This document shows positions 1 to 7,933 of a stretch of DNA of 35,169 nt, one piece after another (position 1 is the first letter of the stretch; the number at the start of each line of letters is the position of its first letter). The DNA is from JADFRD01 sp964491015 (GTDB taxonomy: Bacteria; Fidelibacterota; Marinisomatia; Marinisomatales; TCS55): positions 1 through 35,169 of the forward strand of contig CAZBEY010000013.1 in the NCBI GenBank assembly GCA_964491015.1, read 5' to 3'. The position numbers and the translations under genes are program-made. The notes under the pieces were generated by a model. That model was not told the DNA's origin. It saw only the letters and a program-made list of their open reading frames with translations, and searched no databases.

Positions 1-1
1 T

Positions 2-78
2 TGGTAGCGGGGACAGGATTTGAACCTGTGACCTCTGGGTTATGAGCCCAACGAGCTACCAGACTGCTCCACCCCGCG
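2..78 (-). tRNA. initiator tRNA-Met (CAU)
   Basis: A complete 77-nt cloverleaf on the minus strand with an encoded CCA end. The anticodon loop is CTCATAA (CAU) and is closed by three G-C pairs (GGG/CCC), the hallmark of bacterial initiator tRNA. The T loop is TTCAAAT and the D arm has the GGTAGCTCG form seen in Escherichia coli fMet tRNA. The 1-72 position is unpaired, as expected for an initiator, but reads C1-U72 rather than the usual C1-A72. The three G-C pairs and the open 1-72 pair argue against elongator Met or tRNA-Ile2. Confidence 0.96.
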
Positions 79-126
79 ATCATTAATTCTTCTGTAAAAA
101 AGCGCCGGCAAAATTAGTCATTACAT

Positions 127-144
127 GAGTCTGGTGCAAGACTC
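127..144 (-). terminator. possible weak terminator hairpin after the phosphatase-fold gene
   Basis: A perfect 6-bp stem, GAGTCT with AGACTC and a 6-nt loop, overlaps the TGA stop of the gene ending at 143. The T-rich tract on the minus strand is short (AATTTT) and lies about 12 nt further on, so termination would be weak. It could also be an mRNA 3'-end protecting stem. Confidence 0.35.
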
Positions 145-1084
145 ACTTAATAATAATTTCAACATAAACAGGCAGGTGATCAGAGTACCCGCCCAACAGA
201 CGATTCCCAGCCCAAAACCTGAAAGGATAGTGAGCATAATCTCCGTCCTGCTGACGGTATTTGGGTTTATCAAGAATTGAACCATTCCCTGCATCAAGTC
301 CTTCTCCATCCTTTAATGCGGTGCTAATGATAATTTGATCTAGGAAATGATCTTCCCCTTTCCACACATATGTCCCGACTTGGGGTGTTCCCATCATGGG
401 TTCCATTAAATTGATCATATTTACCGATTTAAGAATTTGAACATTCTCGTCTGTTGGATCTTCATTGAAATCCCCGAGTAAAACTATTTCAGCATTGGAA
501 TTGTCGGACAATATGTTTGCAATTTCATTCACCAGTAATCTTGCGGTTGTTCTCCGTTTTGGAATTGCCTGTTCTTTGCCTCCATAATTTGACGGCCAGT
601 GATTGACAAAGATGTGCAATTCTTTTCCCTTGTAATTCCCCAAAACGTATAAAATATCACGAGTTGGATGACCATCCTTTAACGTGTTTCCAATTGCTCG
701 ACTTTTTAAAACTGTAAACTCATCCGGATCATATAATAGTGCATTATCAATCCCCCGCCCATCCGGCGAATCATAATGGATAATGTTATAGTCCCGATCG
801 ACATAGACTCTGTTTAATTCATCCAGTACAAAATAGTTTTCTACCTCACATAATCCCAATATATCCGCGTTGATATCTGTGAGCACTTCGGCACAATTTT
901 TCAGCTTCAGGTTATAAATCTCTTTTGTGACATTTTTCTTCCCGCCTAATGCAAATTCGTCATCATTGGTTGTGGGATCATTCTCCAGGTCAAATAAATT
1001 TTCCACATTCCAGAAACCTAATCGTACGGATTGCCCGGACAGCAGATTTACCAATAATACGAGTATGATATATTTTTGATTCAT
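143..1084 (-). CDS. secreted endonuclease/exonuclease/phosphatase (EEP) family protein
   Basis: A 313-aa protein with a hydrophobic N-terminal signal-like segment (residues 4-17, ending LLSGQS), so probably exported. The rest is one EEP (DNase I-like) domain with its metal and catalytic signatures in order: N-terminal FWNVENLFD (24-32), the Glu in LCEVENY (E80), GRGIDNALLY (109-118), NHWPS (161-165), GDFNEDP (204-210) and C-terminal SDHLP (301-305). The family hydrolyses phosphodiester or phosphomonoester bonds in nucleic acids, lipids or inositides; the substrate cannot be read from sequence. The ATG is preceded by GAGGT at good spacing. It lies about 100 bp downstream of yigZ and just before the initiator tRNA. 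An extracellular nuclease for phosphate or nucleotide scavenging is plausible, but that is inference. Confidence 0.88.
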   Translation of the reverse strand: MNQKYIILVLLVNLLSGQSVRLGFWNVENLFDLENDPTTNDDEFALGGKKNVTKEIYNLKLKNCAEVLTDINADILGLCEVENYFVLDELNRVYVDRDYNIIHYDSPDGRGIDNALLYDPDEFTVLKSRAIGNTLKDGHPTRDILYVLGNYKGKELHIFVNHWPSNYGGKEQAIPKRRTTARLLVNEIANILSDNSNAEIVLLGDFNEDPTDENVQILKSVNMINLMEPMMGTPQVGTYVWKGEDHFLDQIIISTALKDGEGLDAGNGSILDKPKYRQQDGDYAHYPFRFWAGNRLLGGYSDHLPVYVEIIIK

Positions 1085-1155
1085 TTTAATGACCTCAATT
1101 TATTCAAAAGTTAAAGGATATGAAACTTTTTGATACAATAATCATTAGCATTGCT

Positions 1156-1216
1156 GAAGCGGACACGAATTTTCTATCCTTCCTCCTTGTTACCTCCTTG
1201 GTTTGGTGTCCGCTTC
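1156..1216. repeat. 11-bp inverted repeat enclosing two Shine-Dalgarno-like motifs at the yigZ 3' end
   Basis: GAAGCGGACAC at 1156-1166 and its exact complement GTGTCCGCTTC at 1206-1216, separated by 39 nt. The right arm encodes part of the YigZ C-terminus. On the minus strand the loop holds AAGGAGG twice, the first overlapping the yigZ stop. On the plus strand the right arm runs directly into a T-run (1217-1223), giving the outline of an intrinsic terminator, although its loop is long. Confidence 0.7.
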
Positions 1217-1789
1217 TTTTTTTATCTCCACTCCGAATTGCATCAAACCTTCATAATTCGTTTGAATGGGTATATCAATAACCCACTTCAACCGGTCACT
1301 CGATTCATCTTTAACTCGTTTCCCATGGTGCTGATTCATCCAATATTTAATTTTTCCAACCGATTTAAAATCTCCTGTAATAACAATCTTTTCAGTTTCT
1401 ATCCAATCTTTCCATCGGGTCTCATAACAAAGTTTTTCAGCCACTGTTGTATAGGCCATAATCAAACCTTTTTTCCCAAGCTTTACACCGCCAAAATAAC
1501 GCACAACGGCGATGGCTGCTTGCACCGATTGATGACTTCGTAACGTATTTAGAATTGGTAGACCAGCGGAGCCGGATGGTTCACCGGCGTCAGATGAGTT
1601 TTCTACCATTTCTTTCTCTACAAGACGATATGCCCAGCAAATATGTCTGGCATTGTGGAATTCCTTTCTTATTCTTTTTAGGAATATTTGGAATTTAATC
1701 ACGGAAGATACTGGGTATATTATCGCAATAAATTCCGACCGCTTCACATTATGGGTGATACGGTTTTCATGAGAAGGTGTTTTGTTCAA
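1190..1789 (-). CDS. yigZ: YigZ/IMPACT family protein (UPF0029)
   Basis: A 199-aa protein of the usual length for bacterial YigZ. The N-terminal IMPACT-type half carries HNARHICWAYR (45-55), DAGEPSGSAGLPIL (67-80) and VVRYFGGVKLGKKGL (95-109), all diagnostic. A C-terminal ferredoxin-like DUF1949-type half follows. The biochemical role of the family is not settled; IMPACT relatives act around translation stress signalling. The start is TTG at 1789, overlapping the der stop as TTGA and preceded by AGGAAG about 3 nt upstream, so translation is probably coupled to der. The last codons lie inside an 11-bp inverted repeat. Confidence 0.92.
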   Translation of the reverse strand: MNKTPSHENRITHNVKRSEFIAIIYPVSSVIKFQIFLKRIRKEFHNARHICWAYRLVEKEMVENSSDAGEPSGSAGLPILNTLRSHQSVQAAIAVVRYFGGVKLGKKGLIMAYTTVAEKLCYETRWKDWIETEKIVITGDFKSVGKIKYWMNQHHGKRVKDESSDRLKWVIDIPIQTNYEGLMQFGVEIKKEADTKPRR

Positions 1790-3102
1790 GACTTCCTGTA
1801 TGAAAAGCGAATGGGGACTCCATTAAAATTAAATGCTTTTCTTAACTCATTTTCTAAAAATCGTTTATAATGGGTAGGAATTAACTTCGGATAATTTGAA
1901 TAGGCCGCAAACAAAGGTGGTGCTGAACTCACTTGCTTGATGAATTTAATCTTTACCAATTTTCCTTTTTCAGCCGGTATACTGCGCCTTTTAACCGCCT
2001 GTTCCAGAAATGTGTTTAGTTCATTTGTGGAAATTTCCTGTATAAAATTTTCATAGACAATAAATACCTCTTTCAGAATATTTGATACACGCTGTTTTGT
2101 CAAGGCCGAAATGAACATAATCGGAAAATCATTTAGTTTTGGAAACTGCTGTTTTACGGATTCTGATGTTTCCGCCATGGTGTTGGTTTCTTTTGCAATC
2201 AAGTCCCATTTATTTACGATAAACACCAATCCTTTCCCGGCTCTCATCACTTGATCGACAATGAATCTGTCTTGCTTGCCAAATCCTTTTTCGGCATCCA
2301 TCAGTACGAGTGCAACATCGCATTGGCTGATAGAGCGCTTGGCACGAACAGAACTATAATATTCTACATCATCCGTCACTTTGCTTTTTTTCCGTAATCC
2401 GGCTGTATCGATCAAAATGACTTTTTTACCATACCATTTTAGTGGTGTATCGATAGAGTCCCTCGTGGTTCCTGCAATGGGCGTAACGATTGTTTGTTCT
2501 TTTTGCAGCAATGCATTTACCAGTGATGATTTACCAACGTTTGGCATACCGATAATTGCCAGATTTAAATCCGTATGTTCATCTGATTCGATTTTTCGGT
2601 CTTTTAAATTCATTTTTATTGCGATCGCTTCCATAATATCACCTGTTAATCGACCGGACAATGCTGACATGGGCAGGATTGGTTCTAATCCCAATTCGTG
2701 GAAATTGTGAATTTGCTTGTCCTGATTCATATTATCACATTTATTTACTATAAGGATATGTGGCTTCCCACTTTCTCGTAATACCTGAGCCAATACCTGA
2801 TCACTGGATGTTATGTTTTCTCTACCATCGACCATTAATGCAACCATATCCGCTTCACACATAGCCAGTTTGGCCTGTTCGCGAACAGCCGCATTAAACA
2901 CATCCATATCCTCCGGAATAAATCCCCCTGTATCAATAAAACCGATGCGTTTCCCCTCCCATTCTGTTTCACCATATACCCGGTCTCTGGTGATTCCCTC
3001 CTGAGGATCAACGATCGCTTTTCGCTGTCGTAGGACACGATTAAAAAATGTTGATTTTCCCACGTTGGGTCTGCCAACGATAGCTATAACCGCTATTGAC
3101 AT
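1786..3102 (-). CDS. der: ribosome biogenesis GTPase Der (EngA)
   Basis: A 438-aa protein with two tandem GTPase domains and a KH-like C-terminus, the architecture unique to Der. The first G domain has GRPNVGKST (10-18), DTGG (57-60) and NKCD (120-123). The second has GMPNVGKSS (185-193), DTAGLRK and NKWD. The C-terminal part contains the basic VKRRSIPAEKGKLVKIKFIKQ segment and IPIRF-like end. Der binds the 50S precursor and is needed for its maturation. The ATG is preceded by AGGGG. It overlaps yigZ by 4 nt. Length and motifs are fully ordinary for the family. Confidence 0.98.
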   Translation of the reverse strand: MSIAVIAIVGRPNVGKSTFFNRVLRQRKAIVDPQEGITRDRVYGETEWEGKRIGFIDTGGFIPEDMDVFNAAVREQAKLAMCEADMVALMVDGRENITSSDQVLAQVLRESGKPHILIVNKCDNMNQDKQIHNFHELGLEPILPMSALSGRLTGDIMEAIAIKMNLKDRKIESDEHTDLNLAIIGMPNVGKSSLVNALLQKEQTIVTPIAGTTRDSIDTPLKWYGKKVILIDTAGLRKKSKVTDDVEYYSSVRAKRSISQCDVALVLMDAEKGFGKQDRFIVDQVMRAGKGLVFIVNKWDLIAKETNTMAETSESVKQQFPKLNDFPIMFISALTKQRVSNILKEVFIVYENFIQEISTNELNTFLEQAVKRRSIPAEKGKLVKIKFIKQVSSAPPLFAAYSNYPKLIPTHYKRFLENELRKAFNFNGVPIRFSYRKS

Positions 3103-3105
3103 ATT

Positions 3106-3207
3106 AGCCCCTGATCTCCGCTGATTTTTGCTGATTGTATAAATTCATTATTTTTGTCTCATATTGATGCTTCATCTGCATTTATTCCTGTGAATCCGTG
3201 GCTAAAA
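3106..3207 (-). repeat. possible remnant of a CACGGATT/ATCAGCGG-type dispersed repeat
   Basis: Read on the minus strand, the segment opens with TTAGCCACGGATTCACAGG and closes with ATCAGCAAAAATCAGCGG followed by AGATCAGGGG. On the plus strand CTGAT recurs at 3111, 3121 and 3131 with an exact 10-bp period. From memory, this vocabulary resembles degenerate repeats that recur near GxxExxY-protein genes in many bacteria. The left end supplies the last codons (ATDSQE) of the DUF512 protein. Assignment to that repeat class is inference. Confidence 0.4.
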
Positions 3208-4477
3208 TATTAAAAAATGCATCAGGTTCATCCGGCGATACATGAAATGGAACACCGATTGCATCAGTAATATTTTTAAGTGTCAAGTCATCTAATGTTT
3301 TCTCACCGGATGTTTCATTTACAATCCGTTCACTGAATATAACTTTTTCCCCTAAATCATTACCCATTAATTGATTAATGATAGCTCCACCTGTCAATAA
3401 ACCGGTTACAGTTACTTCGTTTTCCCCGAATAATTCATTTTTAATTGGTATATAATTTACTGAAAGATTCGGAATGGCATTCAATTTTGGAATAAACCAA
3501 TTTCTGAATGTTTCTGATATCAGAACACCTGATCCGATGGTGATTTGTGTTTCCTTTACAATTTTTGGCGGTTCAAAATTATTCCACAATTCTTTAAAGC
3601 TTCGGACTTGTCCAACGCCGTTTTCTTCCAGTTCAAGATTATGATAATGGGCGGTATCCGGCACATCTCTCCCGACTCGAAGGTACCACTCATCGCTCAA
3701 CACTACAAATCGACTTCCATCAGGATGGCGAAATCGTTTATCGAAATCTTCGTAAAGTGAAATTGTTTTTTCAGCATATTCTTTCGTGATAGGAGGAATA
3801 TGGGGTAAACCTTCTCTATGCTTTGTCAGTCCGGCAGGTACAATGGACATACTTTTTGCCATGGGCGAAAATGAATGAATATCCTCAATAGTCTTTTCCA
3901 GAAACGCACCATCATTCCATGTGGGACACAATACAACCTGTGAATGGAGCTCAATGCCATTTTCAGTCAAATATTCAAATTTTTTCAGCATATAATCATC
4001 TTTTCCATACAAAAACATCTCTAATCGTTTATCCGGATCAGTGACATGTACAGAAATATAAAGAGGTGATAATCGTTGATCGACAACACGTTTTAATTCC
4101 TTCCAACCCATATTTGTCATCGTAATATAATGCCCATGGAGAAAGGATAATCTGAAGTCACCATCCCTGAAATACAGGGCGTCTCTCATATTGGGAGGAT
4201 TTTGATCAACAAAACAAAATATGCAGTCGTTGGCGCACTTGCGAATGCGCATATTTTCAAATTCTAATCCCAGATCGTCGTCTTCTTCTTTTTCCAGATC
4301 ATACTCCACCCATTCACCGTCTTGGTTAACCTTAATTTTTATAAATTCATCAGCCACCTTGAAACGGTAGTCGATAATATCTTTTACACGAGAGCCATCG
4401 ATCGCTTCAACGATATCCCCGGGCTTGAGTCCCAGTTCAGATCCCAGACTGTCTATTTGTACGGATTTGATTTTCAT
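3182..4477 (-). CDS. PDZ/radical-SAM DUF512 family protein
   Basis: A protein of 431 aa from the ATG at 4477; a TTG 9 nt upstream (4486) would add three residues, and neither has a strong ribosome-binding site. Domains in order: an N-terminal PDZ-like module (GSELGLKPGDIVEAIDG), a radical-SAM cluster CANDCIFCFVDQ (Cys81, Cys85 and Cys88, spacing CxxxCxxC), then the conserved core (FRDGDFRLSFLHGHYITMTN, ISVHVTDP, VVLCPTWNDG, SIVPAGLTKHR) and a C-terminal DUF512 region with the GVLTG-like GLLTGGAII. The family is widespread but its reaction is unknown. The single 4Fe-4S motif predicts SAM-dependent radical chemistry. The C-terminus (ATDSQE) lies in what may be a repeat sequence. Confidence 0.93.
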   Translation of the reverse strand: MKIKSVQIDSLGSELGLKPGDIVEAIDGSRVKDIIDYRFKVADEFIKIKVNQDGEWVEYDLEKEEDDDLGLEFENMRIRKCANDCIFCFVDQNPPNMRDALYFRDGDFRLSFLHGHYITMTNMGWKELKRVVDQRLSPLYISVHVTDPDKRLEMFLYGKDDYMLKKFEYLTENGIELHSQVVLCPTWNDGAFLEKTIEDIHSFSPMAKSMSIVPAGLTKHREGLPHIPPITKEYAEKTISLYEDFDKRFRHPDGSRFVVLSDEWYLRVGRDVPDTAHYHNLELEENGVGQVRSFKELWNNFEPPKIVKETQITIGSGVLISETFRNWFIPKLNAIPNLSVNYIPIKNELFGENEVTVTGLLTGGAIINQLMGNDLGEKVIFSERIVNETSGEKTLDDLTLKNITDAIGVPFHVSPDEPDAFFNILATDSQE

Positions 4478-4544
4478 GAGGGGCAAAAATTACGGCGTAT
4501 TTGATTAACTACCGTCGGTTTTAGTCAGAATTGAAATACAAAAT

Positions 4545-4874
4545 TTAGCGAAAAATTCTTCGAAATGATTCATGGTTCAGCAATAATCCAGATATTAATG
4601 TAAATAGGGATACAACAGTTAATATGATGGCTAAACGAAAATAATCACCATGATGTTCTACCCGAATTTTGACAAGATCAATTCCAATCTTTAGCCATAA
4701 TAAGACTCCGGCAAATGTGAGCCATTGGACCAAGTACAATATCGTTCTTTTTGGGATAAGCAATAAAAATGGGACACCCAGGCATAGCATCGCTGGAAAT
4801 ATTTGGCCAAATCGCAAAAAATGGGCAGCCAGAATAATCCATGAAATGCAAAGGGGAACGAGACATTTTATCAT
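4545..4874 (-). CDS. small integral membrane protein, unknown function
   Basis: A 109-aa hydrophobic protein with about four predicted membrane helices (approximately residues 4-18, 25-40, 45-65 and 80-98) separated by short basic loops. It ends in a basic tail (NHESFRRIFR), favouring an inner-membrane protein. No family recognised. It sits between tRNA-Gly and the DUF512 gene, all on the minus strand. The hydrophobic periodicity makes it likelier to be real than its overlapping antisense frames, but no homology supports it. Confidence 0.6.
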   Translation of the reverse strand: MIKCLVPLCISWIILAAHFLRFGQIFPAMLCLGVPFLLLIPKRTILYLVQWLTFAGVLLWLKIGIDLVKIRVEHHGDYFRLAIILTVVSLFTLISGLLLNHESFRRIFR

Positions 4875-4890
4875 ATCAACGTGAGAGTTG

Positions 4891-4962
4891 AGCGGGCGAT
4901 GAGAATCGAACTCACGTCACGAGCTTGGGAAGCTCGGGTAATAACCATTATACGACGCCCGC
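4891..4962 (-). tRNA. tRNA-Gly (CCC)
   Basis: A complete minus-strand cloverleaf. The acceptor stem is GCGGGCG/CGCCCGC, the D arm GTATAATGGTTATTAC is close to that of E. coli GlyT, and the anticodon stem CGAGC/GCTCG closes the loop TTCCCAA, giving anticodon CCC. The T loop is TTCGATT. The discriminator base is U, as usual for tRNA-Gly, and CCA is not encoded (CAA follows), unlike the initiator tRNA at the start of the window. Confidence 0.95.
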
Positions 4963-5430
4963 ATTTGGGCAGAAAATAACCATTTTTATAGTCCCTTGGC
5001 AACGGTTTCGGTTTTTAAATACTGCTATTTTTGCTAAAAGATATCGTTTTTAAGAAACGGTCTCTCATTGCTTTTCGGTATGCTATTTTAGTGATATTAA
5101 GGTTGAATATTTATCTTTGGGGCACCAATCCAAAAAAGAAGTTCAGAGCATAATTCACGAGGGTACCAACAAAGTTGATTCTCATAATGGATGGCAATGT
5201 TGACCCAATTAATATTTATTTTTACCCTCTTATTTATAAATAGGGAATATACATTATTCTCCTGTTTTATTTTTTCCGACGATAAAGTGGTGTTTTCAAC
5301 TTTTCTTCTTGTTCAAATCTCCTCTGTTAAATATATTGTTGTCGCCAACCCCAGTAACTTTTTCACTTTTAATTGCTTGCCGAATTATTGTTAATTGATT
5401 TTATAACACCACATACCTCTAAGGATAAAG
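4963..5430. other. 468-bp gene-free leader between tRNA-Gly and nrdJ
   Basis: An AT-rich stretch without a credible gene; the longest open frame (5191-5394, plus) is a hydrophobic low-complexity run without a ribosome-binding site. A TTGACC hexamer at 5200-5205 could be a -35 element, but the matching -10 is poor. A TATAAC at 5392-5397 just upstream of nrdJ could serve as -10 without a good -35. I see no B12-box-like riboswitch core. It presumably carries the nrdJ promoter and an untranslated leader. Confidence 0.5.
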
Positions 5431-7854
5431 ATGGCAGAAGCAATGGAACTGAACCTGAATCAGCCGATGAAGGGTCAGCAGGAAATTACGCCGGAAATAT
5501 TAGATACTGTTCGGGTAATCCAATGGGAAAACAAAGACCAGACAGAACAGGATATTCCTGAAAAATATTTAATCAGTAATTATTACAAAGATGATTCTTT
5601 GGGCGCCGATGTTTTGAAAAATAAATATCTTGCCCCTTGGGAAACACACCCATACGAAATTTGGCAGCGTCAGGCGAAAGCTATAGCTTCTGTTGAGAAA
5701 ACAAAGAAACTCCGAGAGCGATGGACAACAAAATTCTTCCAAGTACTTGAAGACTTTAAATTTGTTCCGGGTGGTCGTATTATGCACGGTGCAGGACGGG
5801 ATGACATCACTACCACGCTGAATAATTGCTACGTTTCAGCTATCAAAGACGATTCCATACATTCCATTTATGATACCATTATTAACGAAGCGCTGACATA
5901 TAAATATGGCGGCGGATGTGGTCATGATTTATCAAATCTTCGCCCTGCCGGCGATACCATAAACGGAACCGGCGGTGAAAGCTGCGGTCCAACCGGATTT
6001 ATGAATCTCTTCTCGGAAAATACGAATACCATTGCACAACATGGCAGACGTGGTGCGAATATGCAAACTCTCCGGGTAGATCATCCGGACATTGAGAAAT
6101 TTATCGAGATAAAAACGAATAATATTGACATGGTTAAATATTCCAATATATCTGTTTTATTGACCCACAAATTCATGGATGCGGTCGAAAGCGATAAAGA
6201 ATATGAGTTAATGTTTGAAGGTAAAGTGTATAAATCAGTTAAAGCAAAAAAATTATGGAATCAGATTATCAAGCACGCTCATAGCAGCGCAGAACCCGGC
6301 CTGCTCTTTTGGGATACCATGAAAGACTATCATAACGCTGAATATTGCAGTCCATTGGTTTCAACAAATCCCTGCGCTGAGCAACCATTACCAGATGGTG
6401 GATGCTGTAACCTCGGCGCAGTGAATTTGGAACGATTTGTTGATGAAAACTGCAATTTTAAAATCGAAGAATTCAAAGAAACGATTGCTGTCGGAACACG
6501 GTTTTTGGATAACGTAATTGACTATAATTTAGAGCGGCATGCGCTTGAAGATCAAAAATTAAACGCAATAAACGATCGAAGAATTGGGCTGGGAATTTTA
6601 GGCCTCAGTGATATGCTGGTACGTATGGAAATTAAATATGACAGTGAAGATGCCTTGCAAACTGTGGAACAGATTATGAGAATTTTTAGGGATACTACCT
6701 ACGAAACAAGTATTGAACTTGCACGAGAAAAGGGGCAATTCCCGAACTTTGATTGGTCTGGTTACTCAAAAAGTAAATTTGTGAAAAATTTACCAAAAGC
6801 CATTCAAAATAATCTTCGTGAAAATGGCATCCGAAATTCTACCCTAAACACTGTCGCACCGACCGGAAGCGGCGCCATTGTTGCTAGAGTGAGCTCCGGG
6901 GTTGAACCAATATTCGCCACCTCTTATAAGCGCCGCGTTAAACAAAACGAGAGTTTTGGCCGAACTTTCAATGAATACATGGTTTATCATCCTGTTATTG
7001 GTCAATTATTTGGTGATGACAAGAAACTACCGGAGTATATCGTAACAGCCCATAACATCGATCCCTTTTTCAGAGTAAAAATGCAAGGAGTAATCCAAAA
7101 GTTTATTGATAGCTCGATTTCTTCAACAGTAAACCTTTCTGAAGAAATCACTGTCGACACGGTTGCTGATATTTATATGGCAGCTTATAGAGCCGGGTTA
7201 AAAGGAATCACTGTTTATAGAGAAGGAAGTAGAGAAGGGATCCTTATCACAAATAAAGACCAAACAAAGGATTCCGAAAAACAGAAAGCAGATGCGGATC
7301 AATTAACCTCTGTAAAATCCGCTTCGCAAACGAATAAGGCGCCTCGTATTCGTCCTGTGATGACATCGGGCGCAACGCGTAGAATCCGTACCGGTGAAGG
7401 ATCGTTATATATAACGATCAATGAAGATGAAAATGGTTTGTGTGAAGTGTTTACGACAATTGGAAAAGCAGGTGGACATGCCGCGGCACAATCTGAAGCC
7501 ATTAGCCGTCTCATTTCACTGGCGTTGCGATCGAGTGTTGATCCGTATGCCATTGTCAAGCAGTTAAAGGGAATTAGTGGACCCAACCCAACATGGGAAG
7601 ATGGTCGATTAATCCTTTCAACGCCTGATGCGATCGGAAAGGCGCTGGATGATTATTTAAAAAATCGTGAAACCAATGGATCCGATGAACAGCATGTACA
7701 ATTTACGCTGGCATCGGCAAAAGACGTCCACACAAAAGAAGTGGCGGACTACACGACAAAAAATCTGGTAACCTGCCCGGATTGCGGTAGTACCGTCCAG
7801 CACCAGGCAGGATGTGTTACCTGCCCCAGCTGTGGTTTTTCAAAATGTGATTAA
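5431..7854 (+). CDS. nrdJ: class II (adenosylcobalamin-dependent) ribonucleoside-diphosphate reductase
   Basis: An 807-aa protein that converts ribonucleotides to deoxyribonucleotides using an AdoCbl-generated thiyl radical, so it needs no oxygen and no NrdB partner. Visible features: the first redox Cys in NNCYVSAI (C133), the active-site NPCAEQ (N313, C315, E317) followed by the second redox Cys in GGCCNLGAVNL (C325/C326), and the conserved VAPTGSGAIVARVSSGVEP loop. A C-terminal TSCPD-type domain follows (from about 640) and then a Cys-rich tail with CPDCG and CPSCG, typical of NrdJ and probably a zinc ribbon near the shuttle cysteines. The ATG has AAGGA 5 nt upstream. Transcribed alone on the plus strand, ending at a shared terminator. 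Confidence 0.97.
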   Translation: MAEAMELNLNQPMKGQQEITPEILDTVRVIQWENKDQTEQDIPEKYLISNYYKDDSLGADVLKNKYLAPWETHPYEIWQRQAKAIASVEKTKKLRERWTTKFFQVLEDFKFVPGGRIMHGAGRDDITTTLNNCYVSAIKDDSIHSIYDTIINEALTYKYGGGCGHDLSNLRPAGDTINGTGGESCGPTGFMNLFSENTNTIAQHGRRGANMQTLRVDHPDIEKFIEIKTNNIDMVKYSNISVLLTHKFMDAVESDKEYELMFEGKVYKSVKAKKLWNQIIKHAHSSAEPGLLFWDTMKDYHNAEYCSPLVSTNPCAEQPLPDGGCCNLGAVNLERFVDENCNFKIEEFKETIAVGTRFLDNVIDYNLERHALEDQKLNAINDRRIGLGILGLSDMLVRMEIKYDSEDALQTVEQIMRIFRDTTYETSIELAREKGQFPNFDWSGYSKSKFVKNLPKAIQNNLRENGIRNSTLNTVAPTGSGAIVARVSSGVEPIFATSYKRRVKQNESFGRTFNEYMVYHPVIGQLFGDDKKLPEYIVTAHNIDPFFRVKMQGVIQKFIDSSISSTVNLSEEITVDTVADIYMAAYRAGLKGITVYREGSREGILITNKDQTKDSEKQKADADQLTSVKSASQTNKAPRIRPVMTSGATRRIRTGEGSLYITINEDENGLCEVFTTIGKAGGHAAAQSEAISRLISLALRSSVDPYAIVKQLKGISGPNPTWEDGRLILSTPDAIGKALDDYLKNRETNGSDEQHVQFTLASAKDVHTKEVADYTTKNLVTCPDCGSTVQHQAGCVTCPSCGFSKCD

Positions 7855-7878
7855 GCAATCAAACCCCTTAAATGAAAT

Positions 7879-7913
7879 AAAAAAAGCCTGCTTGTAATAA
7901 GAAGGCTTTTTTT
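7879..7913. terminator. bidirectional intrinsic terminator between nrdJ and frr
   Basis: A strong hairpin of A-run, AGCCTgCTT, loop GTAATAA, then AAGaAGGCT and a T-run. The A-tract on one side and T-tract on the other let it end both nrdJ (plus) and the rplM-frr operon (minus), whose stop codons flank it. Confidence 0.88.
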
Positions 7914-7933
7914 AATTTCAGTGAAAAGGGATA

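Noticed and set aside
1151..1543. 130-codon open frame on the plus strand opposite yigZ
   Set aside because: Antisense shadow of a gene with strong family motifs; composition rich in Phe, Ser and His with no domain.
2381..2710. 109-codon plus-strand frame opposite der
   Set aside because: Mirrors the conserved Der G domain on the opposite strand; no ribosome-binding site or family.
5327..5345. AAATATATTGT resembling half of an NrdR box
   Set aside because: Matches about 10 of 16 consensus positions in an AT-rich leader and lacks the second, properly spaced box.
5191..5394. 67-codon hydrophobic frame upstream of nrdJ
   Set aside because: AT-driven Phe/Leu/Ile run in the leader, no ribosome-binding site and no recognisable family.
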